Positions 35,715-48,375 of a stretch of DNA of 64,000 nt are shown one piece after another. The notes under the pieces were generated by a model. That model saw only the letters and a list, made by a program, of their open reading frames with translations, made no database searches and was not told the DNA's origin. Each line of letters opens with the position of its first letter. Position 1 is the stretch's first letter. Where the stretch lies: the NCBI GenBank assembly GCA_020809705.1, contig CP085832.1, positions 248,001-312,000 of the forward strand. Reading direction: 5' to 3'. The DNA is from Calonectria ilicicola. Its lineage: Eukaryota; Ascomycota; Sordariomycetes; Hypocreales; Nectriaceae. Position numbers and translations under genes: made by a program.

Positions 35715-36680
35715 AACACACTGGAATATTGGGGACAAATGTATTGTCGGGGTAGTCAGATAAAGCAATGGAGGGGGGATAAGACATCGGCAGTCTCAAT
35801 CCTTAATGACCTCATCGCCGAGAGTCATGATAATGGCTACATCAGTCTCAAGATTCAGGAGGAACTTGTCGATAGTCATATGAATCTTATAGATACGACC
35901 GCTGGGCGGGAAATTCGTGAAGAATTCCAGGAGGTTGAAAAGAAATGCGTTGAACAACTGCAATCACTCAACCGCAGTGTCATGGTTGATCAAGAAGAAT
36001 CATTGAAGGCCGAAATAACCGATATTCGTCAATAAATAAAAAGCATATAGAAGGCCAGATGTGATCTAGGTGTGTCATCAGAAGCGCTCATTTTGGAGCG
36101 AGAGAAAGTCTATAGTCAAGTCCCAGACAAGGCAGAAGGCGGCCAGTATGACCTTCTGGCCTTGATTGAGGAGAATGCTAGCAGATTCGAAAGTCTCGAG
36201 AAAGACATGGAAGATAACGAAAGGATTCTCGAAAAAAAAAACCGCCAACAATGGAAGCGCAGATGTGATGCACTTAACGAAGAGGAGTAGAACCAGCCCT
36301 GGCGGAGACAAAGCGTCGGGAGAGAACGCCAGCGGATTACACAAGAAGAGAACGATTTCACGCAAAAATATGAGGGAATCTAGAATCTAAACGAAGAGAG
36401 TATGGAGAAAGCCTCGGACAGCATGGATAGATTGAGGAAAAGGGATGTGATAAAACGAAACCTGTTGCCTTTTCTCGGAGTGCTTGCTGGAGTTGGAGTG
36501 GCCGTTGGCGCTGGCGTCACAGGTTTAGCTCCGTTGGCTGCTGGTGGAGTTGGACTTAGTTTTACCGCTGCTTCCAAATTCAACTTGAGTCGGGATCCGA
36601 ATTCGTCTGGCCAAGAGTCATTTATTAGCAAACTTGTGTTAGGCGCAGGTCAAGGCGCGGCTGGATCAGCTGTCGGCTAA
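35715..36680 (+). pseudogene. Tail of an AIG1-like GTPase-family protein with four in-frame stops
   Basis: One reading frame stays coding-like for about 320 codons but is broken by stops at 36033 (TAA), 36048 (TAG), 36288 (TAG) and 36381 (TAG). It begins with LEYWGQMYCRGS, then an ELVDSH..DTTAGREIREEF block, then long Glu/Lys/Gln-rich coiled coil, and ends in a Gly/Ala/Val-rich hydrophobic stretch (FLGVLAGVGVAVGAGVTG) before TAA at 36678. This order is what I associate with the region after the G domain in fungal AIG1/P-loop GTPases; the G1-G4 motifs themselves are absent. The family assignment is from recall of the pattern. No frameshift is needed, so point mutation alone explains the decay. 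Confidence 0.6.
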
Positions 36681-37047
36681 TTACTAACGCATTGTATCTG
36701 TATTGCTGAATCCACCCAAGAACATATATCGGTGCCTTTCTGATCATAGTGCAAGACTATCTTCATTCTGGGGCCGGCAAAATTATGGATTGTACAAGTT
36801 GGAAACCAATGTACAGATATAAATGTGAATTTTAGTGTGGGGAAAGGACAGTACTCATAAATGGTGCACAATATTGTCAGTCGATGTTATTATTTATTGA
36901 CTTCTTAAACATTTGCCATATAAAAGATCTTTTATCGCGCCCGAGTATTGTGCCTTCAACGCACCATCAAACCTTCCACAGTACACGATCCTCACAACTT
37001 TATGGCTGCCCGAACTTCTTTCGTAGGCGTGCAACGGATAAAATGAC
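36681..37047. other. Spacer
   Basis: About 370 bp, AT-rich, including the 3' region of the reverse-strand GPI-type gene. No gene was recognised. Confidence 0.4.
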
Positions 37048-37548
37048 TCAATGAAGGCCCCCGATTGCCAGGCCAGCCGCAGCAGCAACACCAGCAGCAG
37101 CAAGACCCAGGCCTGTAGCACGTGGGGCGGCATTAGCTGCAGTAGTCGCGGATCCTCCGCTTAGCCAGGTAACCTTATCGCAGGTAGCCCCGGACATATC
37201 GGGGAGGCCCTCAAGCTGGTTGTAATAGGCGTTATCCTCGCAAGCTTCCGTGAAATCCAGAATCTCATCCTTGTATTCTGACTGCCAACTAACGACTTGG
37301 CTCGCCCAAGATGTGAATTCAGCAGCCATGGAGCCTGTGACAGCGGGTATGACACATGGGTCGGTAATTGTGGCGAACTCAGACTCGACGAGAGACTGGA
37401 TTGCTGCATTAGGGCTGGGGGCAGCAGAGATGGCGGGATATGCGGCTGCAGCAGCTAGTGCACAGTCCAGGTCCTCTTTGCTTGACTCAGTTGCAGTGGC
37501 AGTGGCGGCCAAAGCTATAGCGATGAGTGTTGAAGGCTTCACAAACAT
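37048..37548 (-). CDS. Secreted, probably GPI-anchored small protein
   Basis: A 166-residue single-exon protein starting at the methionine of MFVKPSTLIAIALAATATA, a signal peptide. An in-frame ATG at 37644 would place 32 polar residues before the signal and overlaps the leader, so it is rejected. The mature region has four cysteines (in DLDC, DPCV, EACE and ATCD) and is rich in Ala and Ser. The C-terminus is a Gly/Ala/Leu-rich hydrophobic tail (LGLAAAGVAAAAGLAIGGL) after a small-residue stretch, as for GPI attachment. A TATAAAG box at 37671-37665 lies about 117-123 bp upstream of the start. It is probably a wall or plasma-membrane surface protein; the family is not recognised. Confidence 0.75.
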   Translation of the reverse strand: MFVKPSTLIAIALAATATATESSKEDLDCALAAAAAYPAISAAPSPNAAIQSLVESEFATITDPCVIPAVTGSMAAEFTSWASQVVSWQSEYKDEILDFTEACEDNAYYNQLEGLPDMSGATCDKVTWLSGGSATTAANAAPRATGLGLAAAGVAAAAGLAIGGLH

Positions 37549-39412
37549 GCTAGCGAATTGAGAGGAAGGGATGTTCCAATGGAGAAGAGAGGGATTTTGG
37601 AGATGGCTGTGGGAGCAACGTTTAGATGGGGAGACTCTGAACATTCTTGTAGATAAGCATGGCTCTTTATAAACGAATTACGGATGTGGGTTTGCCACTT
37701 TGTTCACATTGAATTGGATCAACCATTTCTTTGAAGGGATCCAAATTTCTGCGTTCCTTTGAAACCGTTACGAGGTTTAGCAGAAGGTTTGCATCTTATC
37801 CGGTAGACACAACAGTATCGTTAACTCTACTGCTGGCTGTGGCAAAACATTCATGATAACACGTATCCTCAAGTTTTCGAAATGGCCAAAATTTCCGTTG
37901 AAATTAGGGACTGGCTGTGATAGTATATTAAACAAACCGCTGACAGACGCAGGACATCCCAGATGCCCGACCGTAGTGAAGCTGGTGGTTTCGGGCGTTT
38001 TATTGCTTACTTTGAGATTGTGTTATGCATATGTCTATCTAATCCTGCTTGGAAGATGGAGGTCCATTCAATTCTAAATGAATTAGTCCTTGACGGCCGC
38101 TTGAAAATGTCCACTGTTTAAACCAAGCCACCCGAAGAAGATCGTGTAGGAACTTGTTTGGATGATGCCTAATGAAAAAAGTTGGGTATCATATTAAGAA
38201 CTTCTACTTACGTAATGAAGTTGTGATTCATTGATAAAGTTTTCCATGAAAGCCTCAAAGCATAAAACTTGTGTGTACGATGAGGAGACCAGCGATCACG
38301 ATGGGAAGCACTGATGCCAACATGTTGGGGGCTGTGACATACTGAAATTTTACCAGCAAGGCATTTATTAGCTTGCAATATGGAGACTATTATTATATTT
38401 AAAACAAAAAATAAGAAAAGTAGGATTGGGATAAAGGATCGCGAGTTAGAGAAAGTGAAGCCCATCATTGCAGGGAAAGTCTATCAAGGTGACCAACAAT
38501 TTTCACCTTGAGTTTTCATTTCATATGTGACCGAGTTCCGGTTGCTTCTCAATATCCACATCTCCAGTCCCGAAAAGGCCCCAGTTTAGTCCAACGTGGG
38601 CGGATCTCCATGTCTTATTCTAATTGGTGGAAATTTCAATTAAGATGCCCCATGAAAGCTCTACTGTGTTTTTGTTCTCATGCGGATCCTTTGGAGGGAC
38701 GAATGGGTGGTTACTTTGGTGGGCTCAGAACTGGAGAGTGAGCATGGCGGTGTGCATGTGACCGAGAGCTTAACGACAAACGACCCTGGCTAATTTTAGA
38801 TTAATTGATAACTAAAGTAAAAAAAGATGGAATTCTCACAAAGTGTGTAGAGCCATCCCGCTTGCCAAGAACCAGAAGGGCCAGCCCCATGCCTGCCCTC
38901 TGGGGCGTAGTGCGGCAATAGGCGCACCCCTGTCTGTCTCTGCAGTGGGGGCTATTCCAACCATCACTCCAAAATATAGGTGCAAGAGTAGATAGACTTC
39001 TAAAATATTCACACATGTACTGGATCTGCAGTGTCATGTGATTTGAAAAGAAATCTCGTATCGCTAAGAATGGATATACAGAATGAGCGAGGTCATTGAA
39101 GCCATTTTCAATGTTGCATCAAGATAAGATGTGTCAAGATGATCATATTCACCCCACGCAAGATTAAGTGCCAGCGCAGCGAGGCCAAGTATGGGGGTTA
39201 TGTAAATTCAAGGTTGATCACTCAGCCGAGATGCAGACATCGTATAGTTCATCATCTGGTGATCAAATGCGTTTTTTTCCATTTCGCTGTGGTAAAATTC
39301 CATGTATAAATATATTCGACTGAGAGACTTTCTACTACCGACCAACAGTGACATCTCAACCCAATACCTACATTCAGCAATCTTGTCAGCTCATTCCCTT
39401 ACCACCAAAAAC
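37549..39412. promoter_or_regulatory. Divergent intergenic region with TATA boxes of both secreted-protein genes
   Basis: About 1.86 kb between the reverse GPI-type gene and the forward 8-Cys peptide. TATAAAG (reverse, 37671-37665) and TATAAATA (forward, 39305-39312) are each about 100-120 bp from the respective start codons. A reverse-strand open frame at 38208-38468 begins with a hydrophobic segment but has no other support. The rest is AT-rich. Confidence 0.45.
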
Positions 39413-39595
39413 ATGCGTTTCATCAATTTCATCGCTTTTGTCCTGTCAGCCGGCATGGTCGCCGCTGATGATCCTTCATGCGACAGGATTTATAGCAATG
39501 CTCCGGCAACGTGCAAGTCGGAGTGTTCCGATCTCGGGGGAAGTTGTGTGAATATCGCCGGGTGCGGCATCGTCTGCCAAAAATGTGTCTGCTAA
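39413..39595 (+). CDS. Small secreted 8-cysteine peptide (60 residues)
   Basis: A single-exon 60-residue protein. Residues 1-19 are a signal peptide (MRFINFIAFVLSAGMVAA). The roughly 40-residue mature peptide has eight cysteines spaced C-x10-C-x3-C-x6-C-x5-C-x3-C-x2-C-x1-C and ends in cysteine. This density fits a disulfide-knotted peptide, as in antifungal, defensin-like or effector peptides; the CxC end is a useful identifying feature. The open frame extends 37 codons upstream to 39302, but that part overlaps the TATA box and leader, so translation starts at 39413. Function unknown; no homologue can be named from the sequence alone. Confidence 0.78.
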   Translation: MRFINFIAFVLSAGMVAADDPSCDRIYSNAPATCKSECSDLGGSCVNIAGCGIVCQKCVC

Positions 39596-41142
39596 GTCCC
39601 GCAGTCCGAAATGTGGTCTAGGTTAGTCTTAAAAAGTCCTCGCATCCTGATACAATGTACATCGCTGACGCTAAAGTAGCTCTCACCGACCGAACTGAGT
39701 ACTGATGCGAATGGTTTATGTGAATAGCGACGTGGGAGGAAAACATTGTGGCGATTCTCGGAGTAGGGTCATCGCATACTCAGTCTCCGAAGAATCTAAA
39801 TGGTTCTTCCGATTAGCATTAAAAAAGCTTGAGTTTTATCAAAATATTTCACAATGAAAACATGACAACCTTGCATTCTGACTTGTTGATTGAAATTGCA
39901 CCAAAGTAGCATAAATTTGCACCTTGCGGACTCCATGATCAACATTGCGCCAAGTATTGTGGAACAGAAATTTCATGCGGACCGGCCGATCCTTATCGAA
40001 AACACTATATTAAGTGATCCAAGACCTTAAGCTTTCTAGAATTGTGGCGATACCTAATTGTGCTATCTTCTCACGTCAGCATAGCGCGGCCAAGTAACGT
40101 GCAAGTCTAGTTGATCGGAATATATACTATTGACGTAGATAATGACACCGAAGAAATGTGAATGGCTAGTCCGATGAGATGCTCCTAGTGATCTGTGATT
40201 TGGGTGAATTACTAATTTTGGTGACGTGTGTGATTCGAAAATAGCACGCACTTGGTGTCCAACAAGGCGCATCGCCATACTCGCTTACGCAACATATTGC
40301 CCGATTTATTTTATTTGTCAAATTTCTTTTCTGGGTGTATGAGGTTCAAAGGAGTTTATTGAGCTATGAACAGATAGTGATTGTCAGCACGTTCGTCCTG
40401 GCATCTGTCGATGCCATTTATCCGCGCACCCCCGTATCACCCATCGATACGCTGTTTGTGACCTTTTATTAGAAAGGACTAGCACATCCAGTATACGTGC
40501 TATCATTTGAGGACACTCGATGTCTTATTCTTTTTATAAGTGCCCTAAGAAATGTGTCTGTATGTTATCCTCCTATATGCTCATTGTTGAGCTTGAGGGT
40601 ATGATGGAGAGCCCGGAATTAAGCGTACTAAATATGTCGCCCCTGCTTTTCACTCTGCAAAATAGTAACGTGGTTTAGTGCAGGATCTTTAGCGTAAAAT
40701 ATGAAGTTGTTGGCTAGTTTCAAATCCCGGGAAGGAAAATTGTAGGGCTGAGCCGACGTTTCAAGAATCGAGTCATGGCGGCTAATTGAACTCTACTTCC
40801 CTTCGTTTCGCGATCTTTAATCTATCTATCGTAGGCTATTGTCGCTGCGCTGTAAATATCGGCCCAAAAAGCGCCCTTTTTGTGTATGAATAGTATTGCT
40901 AGGAGTTAGAGGCGGTCTCGCCTTAGGCCTAACCCTCCGACATGAGCTGAAAAGTTGGTCGAGACCTGTTTTCACTATTAAAACAGTCATTCTTTTCTCG
41001 TTGGGGAGATCAACATCTACTTTTATTCTTTTTTGAATTTTTTTTACAGTCGCTCTTTTGTCCGAATTATAGCTGGTTCTGTAATTCGCGGTTGTGTTTG
41101 GATCTCTATTTCTCCGCATTTCCCCGCCCACGTTTTGTCATC
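39596..41142. other. Intergenic, no supported gene
   Basis: About 1.5 kb of AT-rich sequence between two forward genes. No gene, RNA or repeat was recognised. The last part contains a T-rich stretch near 41025-41050 and presumably the promoter of the next gene. Confidence 0.4.
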
Positions 41143-42351
41143 ATGCCACGTTCACGATTCATCGCTGCGCTCGCTATGGCTGGACTTGCACGTAACCAAA
41201 TTGACAATACCCAGCCTGCTGGAACCAATCCGATCGGTGAATTCTTAGTTGAATTTTTGGGAAACCAAGTGGCCGACAATAGCTGTAGTCATCGAGACCT
41301 GGGATTCACTGGACACCTGCAAGGGAAGTGGTACGCCGTTTACGGCGACACACTGTGGTGTGCGCAGGGAGTCAGTGACCCAGACAAGGATACCGATGGA
41401 TTCCACGGTATGGTCAGAGACTCTTTGTCTGCTGTGACAGATGATCCTTTGGTGGTACATGATTTGCATCTGAACAATGATCAGCCCGTCGCTCACCAAA
41501 ACCAATTTGTACCCTACAATGAATCCTGGGGAGAAACGAATACGTTCGGCTTTGGAGGGACTAGCATTGTCGAGACTGATTCTTATTCTGGGACAGGCGC
41601 AGTCTACTACCTTGTAGTGAGTGACATCTTTATCTATTCTGACCTGAACCTTGTGACTGATAATAAATTAGAATGATGCGGAGCACTACAAGGGCGCTGG
41701 TGTTGGCAAGGTTGAACTTGTTGAAGGCGTCCCGACGGTTACCCATCGCTTCGGCGATAATGGCTGGTGGTGGAACGGTGATTCCACGCCAAAGTATGGT
41801 GATGTTGTTGCATACCGGGATGTGAAAAGCGATTACATCTACATTCTTGGCAACCCGCCAAACAGCGAAACTGGGTTTCCTAAGAGCTCTTATGTATATC
41901 AAGCTCGAGTAGAAGCTCAAAATGCGCTTGATATGAGCAAATATGAATACTGGTGGGGCAGAGATCAGGGTTGGAAGTCTGATATTCTTACCACTTTCAC
42001 GCCTGAGACGGCAGTCATGTGGGGAGTTGGTCAGGGTCAAATTGTCTACAGCAACTTTTTCAAGACATACATCTACGTTCATTTAGGTAAGATGCATGAA
42101 TTATTAGAGTCAGAGAAATATCGAGCTGACATTTTCGAACAGGAGGGAATAAAGTCTGCCTCCGCACTGCTCCGAGCCCCGAAGGACCTTGGACGGCAGA
42201 CAAGGAGATATACACCGCGACACCCATAAACAACGGTCTTGTGTATGCTGGTATAGCATATCCACATTTGGATACGACTGGAAAGACTCTGACCATTGGG
42301 TTTACCAACAATAACCATATTCAGATCATCAAGGTTACCTTTGGCTATTAA
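41143..42351 (+). CDS. DUF4185-like protein, three exons
   Basis: Exons 41143-41616, 41672-42086 and 42143-42351 encode 365 residues. Introns are GTGAGT..ATTAG and GTAAGA..AACAG. The early segment GKWYAVYGDTLW matches the start of DUF4185-type beta-propeller domains, which look like glycosidase-related five-bladed folds. Later blocks are KSDYIYILGNPP, PETAVMWGVGQGQIVYS, and a C-terminal SPEGPWTADKEIYTA part, the last being typical of propeller blades. The N-terminus has a weak hydrophobic stretch (FIAALAMAGLA), so secretion is possible but not certain. Substrate and role are unknown. Without splicing, each frame ends shortly after the donors, and the joined frame is continuous to TAA. Confidence 0.72.
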
Positions 42352-43617
42352 TTTAGAGATAATTTGTGGGCTGCCATAAGAGAATAGAACCGATCATTTC
42401 CTAGAAACGGAGAGTGGGATGCATCTTCACAACCCTAAAGGTGACAAATTAAGCATAAGTCTAGCCGAATATCCAATGCAACTCGACGTGGTGTGATGCG
42501 AACCCGGGGATGAAAAGGGATTAAGCTATGGCTGGCTGAATGGTTTGGAATCCGGCGTGCATCAAGTTGCAACCCTTCGGACATGCCGCATCACATTACC
42601 ATCGACCCACTGCCCGTTCTCGATGTCTGGTTTGATGTTATTCTGTTGCCTGGAGAGGTGACATGCTAGGACCGATGAATCGTGTGATGGGTGGGTAGCA
42701 GTGTAACAAATGTCTCTGTCAAACGACCGAAAAAAGGCTGGTGCATCTCTTCATCAAGGATCATGACTGCTACATTTCCCCTCAAATATGCAGTCCTCTC
42801 CCCACAATCTGCAGTTGTGGCCAAGTCAAGCTGGTGTCATACTTTGGCGTTGTAACTAGCGCAAGGCAGGCTCTCCCGTTGAAATTTGGAGAAGTCTCAG
42901 TGCCGATCCTGTGCCGTGTAACCCTTACTTGCAGGCCATTGGGCCGGCATGCACCTACCACTGCACCCTCCCCGGATAATCAACAAAGAGCCCCCAAAAT
43001 AATTGGTTGGGATAATCTCGGTCATTTCCCCAGACATGGCCCAAAGCTTGGTGCCTAAAACTACATGAGCCGACCGCGAGGGGTAGTAGACAAGTGCCGA
43101 GCTGCCGAGTCTCGTTGCGTTGGCTGGGGCAGGATTGCATAGTGCTACACCACAGCCAGATACCCGCCACTTGTGTATCGACTTAACATGGCGCAGGTAT
43201 CATCTCGGTACATGATCCCCTGGTCGCTCTCGCTCTCGCATGGTGACTCGTGACCCCGAGTTGGGTGACATTTGTCATCAGCTTATAGCCGCCATCTCAT
43301 GCACTCTGACTCGTCTTAGCTTCCCGCGTCAGCCACAGGGATCGGCAACTGCTGAGCTGTTTAGACTGATCAGTTTTCGGCATTGGGCAGACGCATAATG
43401 TTGCACAAAGATGCCGTAAAAAGCAGATCTGAAATGCGTCTGCGGCCTCAATGCTGCCCTGTGACGCCATATATACCCCTCACAGGCCGCCGGTCTCACG
43501 TTCTGTCGCGCCACCAGTTTTCTTCGCTCAGCCTTCAATAGGCGCATTCCAATTCTGCTTCCTAAACACGAATCCTGGACCATTGTCTAAGGCCAAGGTC
43601 TTGGTATCCTTGGCATC
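42352..43617. promoter_or_regulatory. Intergenic with promoter of the sugar transporter gene
   Basis: About 1.27 kb without a gene. A TATATA box at 43470-43475 lies about 145 bp before the start codon at 43618. The remainder shows no coding signature. Confidence 0.45.
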
Positions 43618-46025
43618 ATGGCTGATGAGAAGAATGGATCCAATGGTGTGAATGAATCGTGAGTGTTCCACTTTTCTCAATCGGCCCTGCCTCTGACATA
43701 CATGTCGCATCCCTGTCGAAGATCAATATTGACGCGTAAATTAGGAAGGGAGTCGATGACGGCGTTGTTCTCAGCGAGCAGGCGCAGAAGATCTCCAACT
43801 TGACCGAAAACGTCGCTGGTGAAATCCGCAATCCGCTCAAGGGAATCCCGCGGGACCAGCTGATCGACGACGTGACGAAATTCCATCGACAAAAAGCACT
43901 GCCTGAGGATATTCTCCCTATACTGCAAAAGGGCGCTCTTGTAGCGCAAAACCCCGCCCTGTTCGAGCAGCTTGAGGAGCTTGACGAGGATGAGAAGCAA
44001 GTATTGCGAGAGGAGGTGACGCACCGATGGAAGCAGCCGTGGGCCCTGTACTACACCATCATTCTCAATTCCATTGCTGCAGCCATTCAGGGCTGGGATC
44101 AGGTTTGTACCTCACCGTGGCTTCTTGGCTAACTAGGATTATTCCGCTCACGAGGCTTCTAGACTGGTTCCAACGGCGCTAACCTATCCTTCCCGGAGGC
44201 GCTTGGCATTCCCGATGCCGCTGGTTCCTCATGCGGCCCGGTCGCTAATGAGGGAGAATGCGCCAAGAATAGTTGGATTATTGGATTTGTCAATGCCATG
44301 CCCTATATCACTATTTGCATCTGGTATGTACCTAGATGGAAAGGTCAACGTCTTGTATCTCCGGTTTCTAACAATGTTAGTGCTTGCTGGGTTTCCGATC
44401 CTCTGAACGAATTGTGGGGACGAAGAGGTGTTATTTTTGTCGCTGCCATTTTCTCACTTATTGCACCTTTTGGTATGGGAGTAGCGCAGACATGGGGGCA
44501 GCTTGCAGCCTGCAGGTTAGTGATCCGTATCACATTTGTGGGTTGTTTTCTGACAAGTAAAACCAGAATGTTACTTGGCATTGGAATGGGCTTGAAAGAA
44601 GTCACAGTCCCAGTGTTTTCGGCTGAGAATTCCCCTGCCATTATTCGTGGTGGCCTAGTCATGTCATGGCAAGTTTGGACAGCGTTTGGTAAGCACATAT
44701 AAATTGGCGCATGGACAATACAGAATTTGTTGCTAATTTGGGTTCTTAGGCATCTTGCTCGGTAACCTCAGTAATCTCGCGGTTGGAAAGGCAGGTAAGA
44801 TTGCTTGGCGATTGCAGTTCGCCTCAGCCTTCATTCCAGCTGTCCCTCTCGTTCTTGGCGTTTGGTTTTGCCCTGAGAGCCCTCGATGGTATATGAAGAA
44901 AGGAAGGCATTTGGATGCATGGCAGTCTCTATTGAAACTTCGAAACACGCCCCTGCAAGCAGCGCGGGACTTATACTACATCCATGCCCTCCTGGAACAG
45001 GAAGATCGGATGGTTGAGGAAGCTGGACTCAAGACCACGAGCAACATGTTCATACGATTCGTTGAGCTCTTTACGATTCCTAGAAACAGAAGAGCTACTT
45101 GGGCGTCTGGCATCGTGATGATATCCCAACAACTCTGCGGTAAGTTCAAATGCTACGCTGATAGACCAACAAGCTTGACGGTAGATATTAATATCGGAAC
45201 AGGAATCAATATCATCGCCTTCTATAGCTCTACGATCTTTAAACAGAGCGGTATTAGTGACTACACGGCTTTGTGGGCTAGTGCCGGATTTGGTTTGGTA
45301 AACTTCGTATTTGCCTGGCCTGCGGTGTGGACCATTGATACATTCGGGCGACGGGCCCTTTTACTATTTACATTTCCAAACATGTTTTGGACCCTATTAG
45401 GTTGGTTTACCCCATGTTCAGTTCAATGTTCCAACGACTCATGCTTGCATTAGTGGCCGGATTATGTTACTTGATTGAACCAAATGTAGATGATAGCACT
45501 GCTCGTATTGGAGCAGTGGCTACCTTTGTCTACTTATTTGCAGCTTTCTACTCTCCTGGTACGTGAAGTCGGGTTAAATGTCCCCATGAAGGCTATAAAC
45601 TATGAGCTAATATCTTGATAATAGGAGAGGGACCCGTTCCTTTCATGTATTCTGCAGAAGTTTTCCCTTTGTCACATCGTGAAATCGGCATGTCTTGGGC
45701 CGTTGCCACTAACAACTTTTGGGCATCCGTGCTTTCCTTAACCTTCCCTCGAATGCTTATTGCAATGTCTGCCACAGGTGCCTTTGGATTTTATGCGGGC
45801 CTGAACTTGGTGGCATTGGTTCTTATTTTCCTATTTGTCCCTGAAACAAAACAAAAAACGTTGGAAGAACTTGATTATGTGTTTGCCGTGCCAGATCGCA
45901 CTCACGCGGCATATCAACTTAAGGTTGTTTTGCCATGGTGGATCAAGAGATGGATTTTCTGGCAGCGCACTGCCAAGTGCCCCGAATTATACCATGAAGA
46001 TGTCGCAGTTCAAAACGAGGCCTAA
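43618..46025 (+). CDS. MFS sugar transporter, nine exons
   Basis: Exons are 43618-43658, 43745-44102, 44163-44323, 44381-44515, 44567-44688, 44750-45139, 45203-45400, 45454-45558 and 45625-46025, for 636 residues. A long soluble N-terminus with the [11 protein letters not shown] and [13 protein letters not shown] blocks precedes the first membrane helix. This is typical of a fungal subgroup of hexose/polyol permeases. Sugar-porter hallmarks are visible: ELWGRRG after helix 2, the PESPRWY block before the central loop, DTFGRRALL in the second half and [13 protein letters not shown] after the last helix. It should import a mono- or disaccharide or polyol across the plasma membrane. Eight introns, many phase 1 splitting Gly codons, are unusually many for this window. 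Confidence 0.88.
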
Positions 46026-48375
46026 TCCTATACCATCGAATGAATGGTGGTTTTGAACGAACAACGCCATCCTTCTAGATTGTCTTGTCAATAAGCCGGA
46101 GAATTGTTATTGATACCTGTTTGGATCTCAAGTATGAATTTTTGTGATTTGACTTTGATACCAGCCGTTATATACCATAGTTTGTTAGTTGAATATGGTC
46201 CATTTTTATTTGACAGTGCAACGTTTTGCGATGTAGCGTCAAGACTGAAAGAAAAGTGATCAAGTTTTGGATTCTGACTAATTCTGCAAACTGAACGAGG
46301 TGGATGATTTAGCGGCAGCAGTTTTCCTTCTTTTCTTGATGACTGTCAAAATGAGAAACCTTTCTTTCAATTACTTTTCTCTTATGTATTGAAAGAAGAA
46401 TCAATTAAAAAAAAGACATGAACTAGACAGGAAAAGATAAATAACTTGTCTGGGCACGAGGGCAAACCGAAAAGGAGGAAGATCTACCTGGAAGATAAAG
46501 CATATCAAGCTAACTTCTCAAGTAACTGGTATGAAATAGGCATAAAACGTAGTGTTAAAACTGCTCTATAAAACGGCTACCGGAAAAAGAAGTCTCGAAA
46601 ATAAACTCTAGGGTGATTAAGTGGCATAAATCTCTCTAACAATCTAGTGTTGGGACTAGTAACTCTTTTACCTTCGGCCAATATTTTGACTGGACTCGCT
46701 AATCAACCAACCAATCCCTAAAACACCTTCAGGGTAGGGTTTTACTCCGCAGTCCTAACAGAGATCGAAGAACGATAACGCCCTCGCGCTGTAAACCAAT
46801 TTTTGCAGGATATGAATCTATGGTTGAGCAGGAAACTCTGGACCGTCAAGGGTGTCCGGATCCATTGCGTCAATACGGTAAGGCAGGAAACAGGCCCGCT
46901 GAAGAAAGGTGCGGGTAGGGCCAAGAAAATCCCTCCTGTACCCCTGTCAGGGAACACTAACTTCATCAAAGTTAGTTTGCGACCAGTGATGAAATCTAGA
47001 CCCTCATCTTCCGATTAAGGTTTCGAAATAGGTACGGCATCACCAATCACAAAAGCTACAGCGTTATACGAAAATTACAAGCCGGACCCTGCGACTGCCG
47101 AGCGCGTATTCCGCTTGCACGTCGCACATCCACCAAGTCGAGTTAAAATAGAAGCCTTTATTCATTACATTTAGTAGATAGCCTCAATAGCCTATCATGA
47201 CCTCTCCGGTGAGGCTCACCATCTCGGCCATCTTCGGGATGCGTCAAACGCTATTTCAAACATAAATATTACTAATTGACGTGATCATGACACCCATCTG
47301 CCACTAATCTTGCGGTATCCGGCGGGAACACCGCCAGGACCCAAGGGTGATCAGCGCGATCGACAGTCAAAGCGGTAGCCCCGGAGGGAGCCGGCCAACA
47401 GCTTGCTACCTGCAACAGTCAGTCGTAAAACTTGGAGACAGTACCCACTACTTGGCGCGAGAAGAGCTTTAATGTAACCTGAGGTCTCTGTGGGTAACGG
47501 TATGATTAATGGCCGCGACTCTGGCAGCTCCATCTTCCTTGATAATCTCGGTAGAAAGTATCATGGGCTGTAAATCATACTTTTATCATTGCTTCATAAT
47601 AACACGTATACCACGAGAGATAACAGTTACACGCTGCATTGGAGCTCTTGATATGTTAATTCAAGGGGCTCATCTAAATCCTCTACAGGTGTTGTGGCCA
47701 GATCGACTGTGTCACGCTGACCCGTTGATTCCACCCGTTGATCCCATGTATCCCGCTGGGCCGCGAAGTTTATTGAGTTCGCCCTAGCCGTTATACCCCC
47801 GGGGATATTTGAGGTAGATGGTAGCAAATCCAGTCATGGTAGGATGGGCTTGATTGACGCTATATGTGGTGTGTGAATTTGGGCTTGAGTAAACCCAGAT
47901 CAGGTCGGGCAGATCAGGATGTGACAATTTCTGCTAAGCTAGGATTTGGGGCTTTGGACTGGTAGGAAACATACCTTTGAGCTGTCGTAAGAACTATACA
48001 ACCTCATGTGGCCGCTGACTCCTGACATACCCAGATCAAAGCGAATCCGGAATATCGGACGGCATCGCGGGTCGATTTGCCGGTTTCAACAATTATTCCA
48101 AGAGAAAGATACGAAGAAGCCAAGACCAAATTGAGGTTTGGAGTAAGGCATCCATTGTGGCTTGCATCAAGGTGCATGGTCGCAAAATCTTGGCAATTTT
48201 GCGTAGGGAGCTTGGCACTGCTCGGCATGTGAAGTTGCCAGCAAATTAAAAGAGCGAACTTTTGTTAAGCTTTTACAGTGTGCTAAAATTAGGCCCTGCA
48301 GAGTCTTGAATATACCATTTCATTCTCTTGGTATGACCGATCACACCTGAATAGTGAGGGCTCTCTGCCGATATC
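46026..48375. other. Long gene-poor region upstream of the synthetase
   Basis: About 2.3 kb without a supported gene. A short perfect hairpin (ACTAACTT..AAGTTAGT) lies near 46957-46976. Open frames are short and without coding character. Confidence 0.4.

Noticed and set aside
38208..38468. 86-residue reverse open frame with a hydrophobic start
   Set aside because: No cleavage site, no cysteine pattern and no coding bias after the hydrophobic part.
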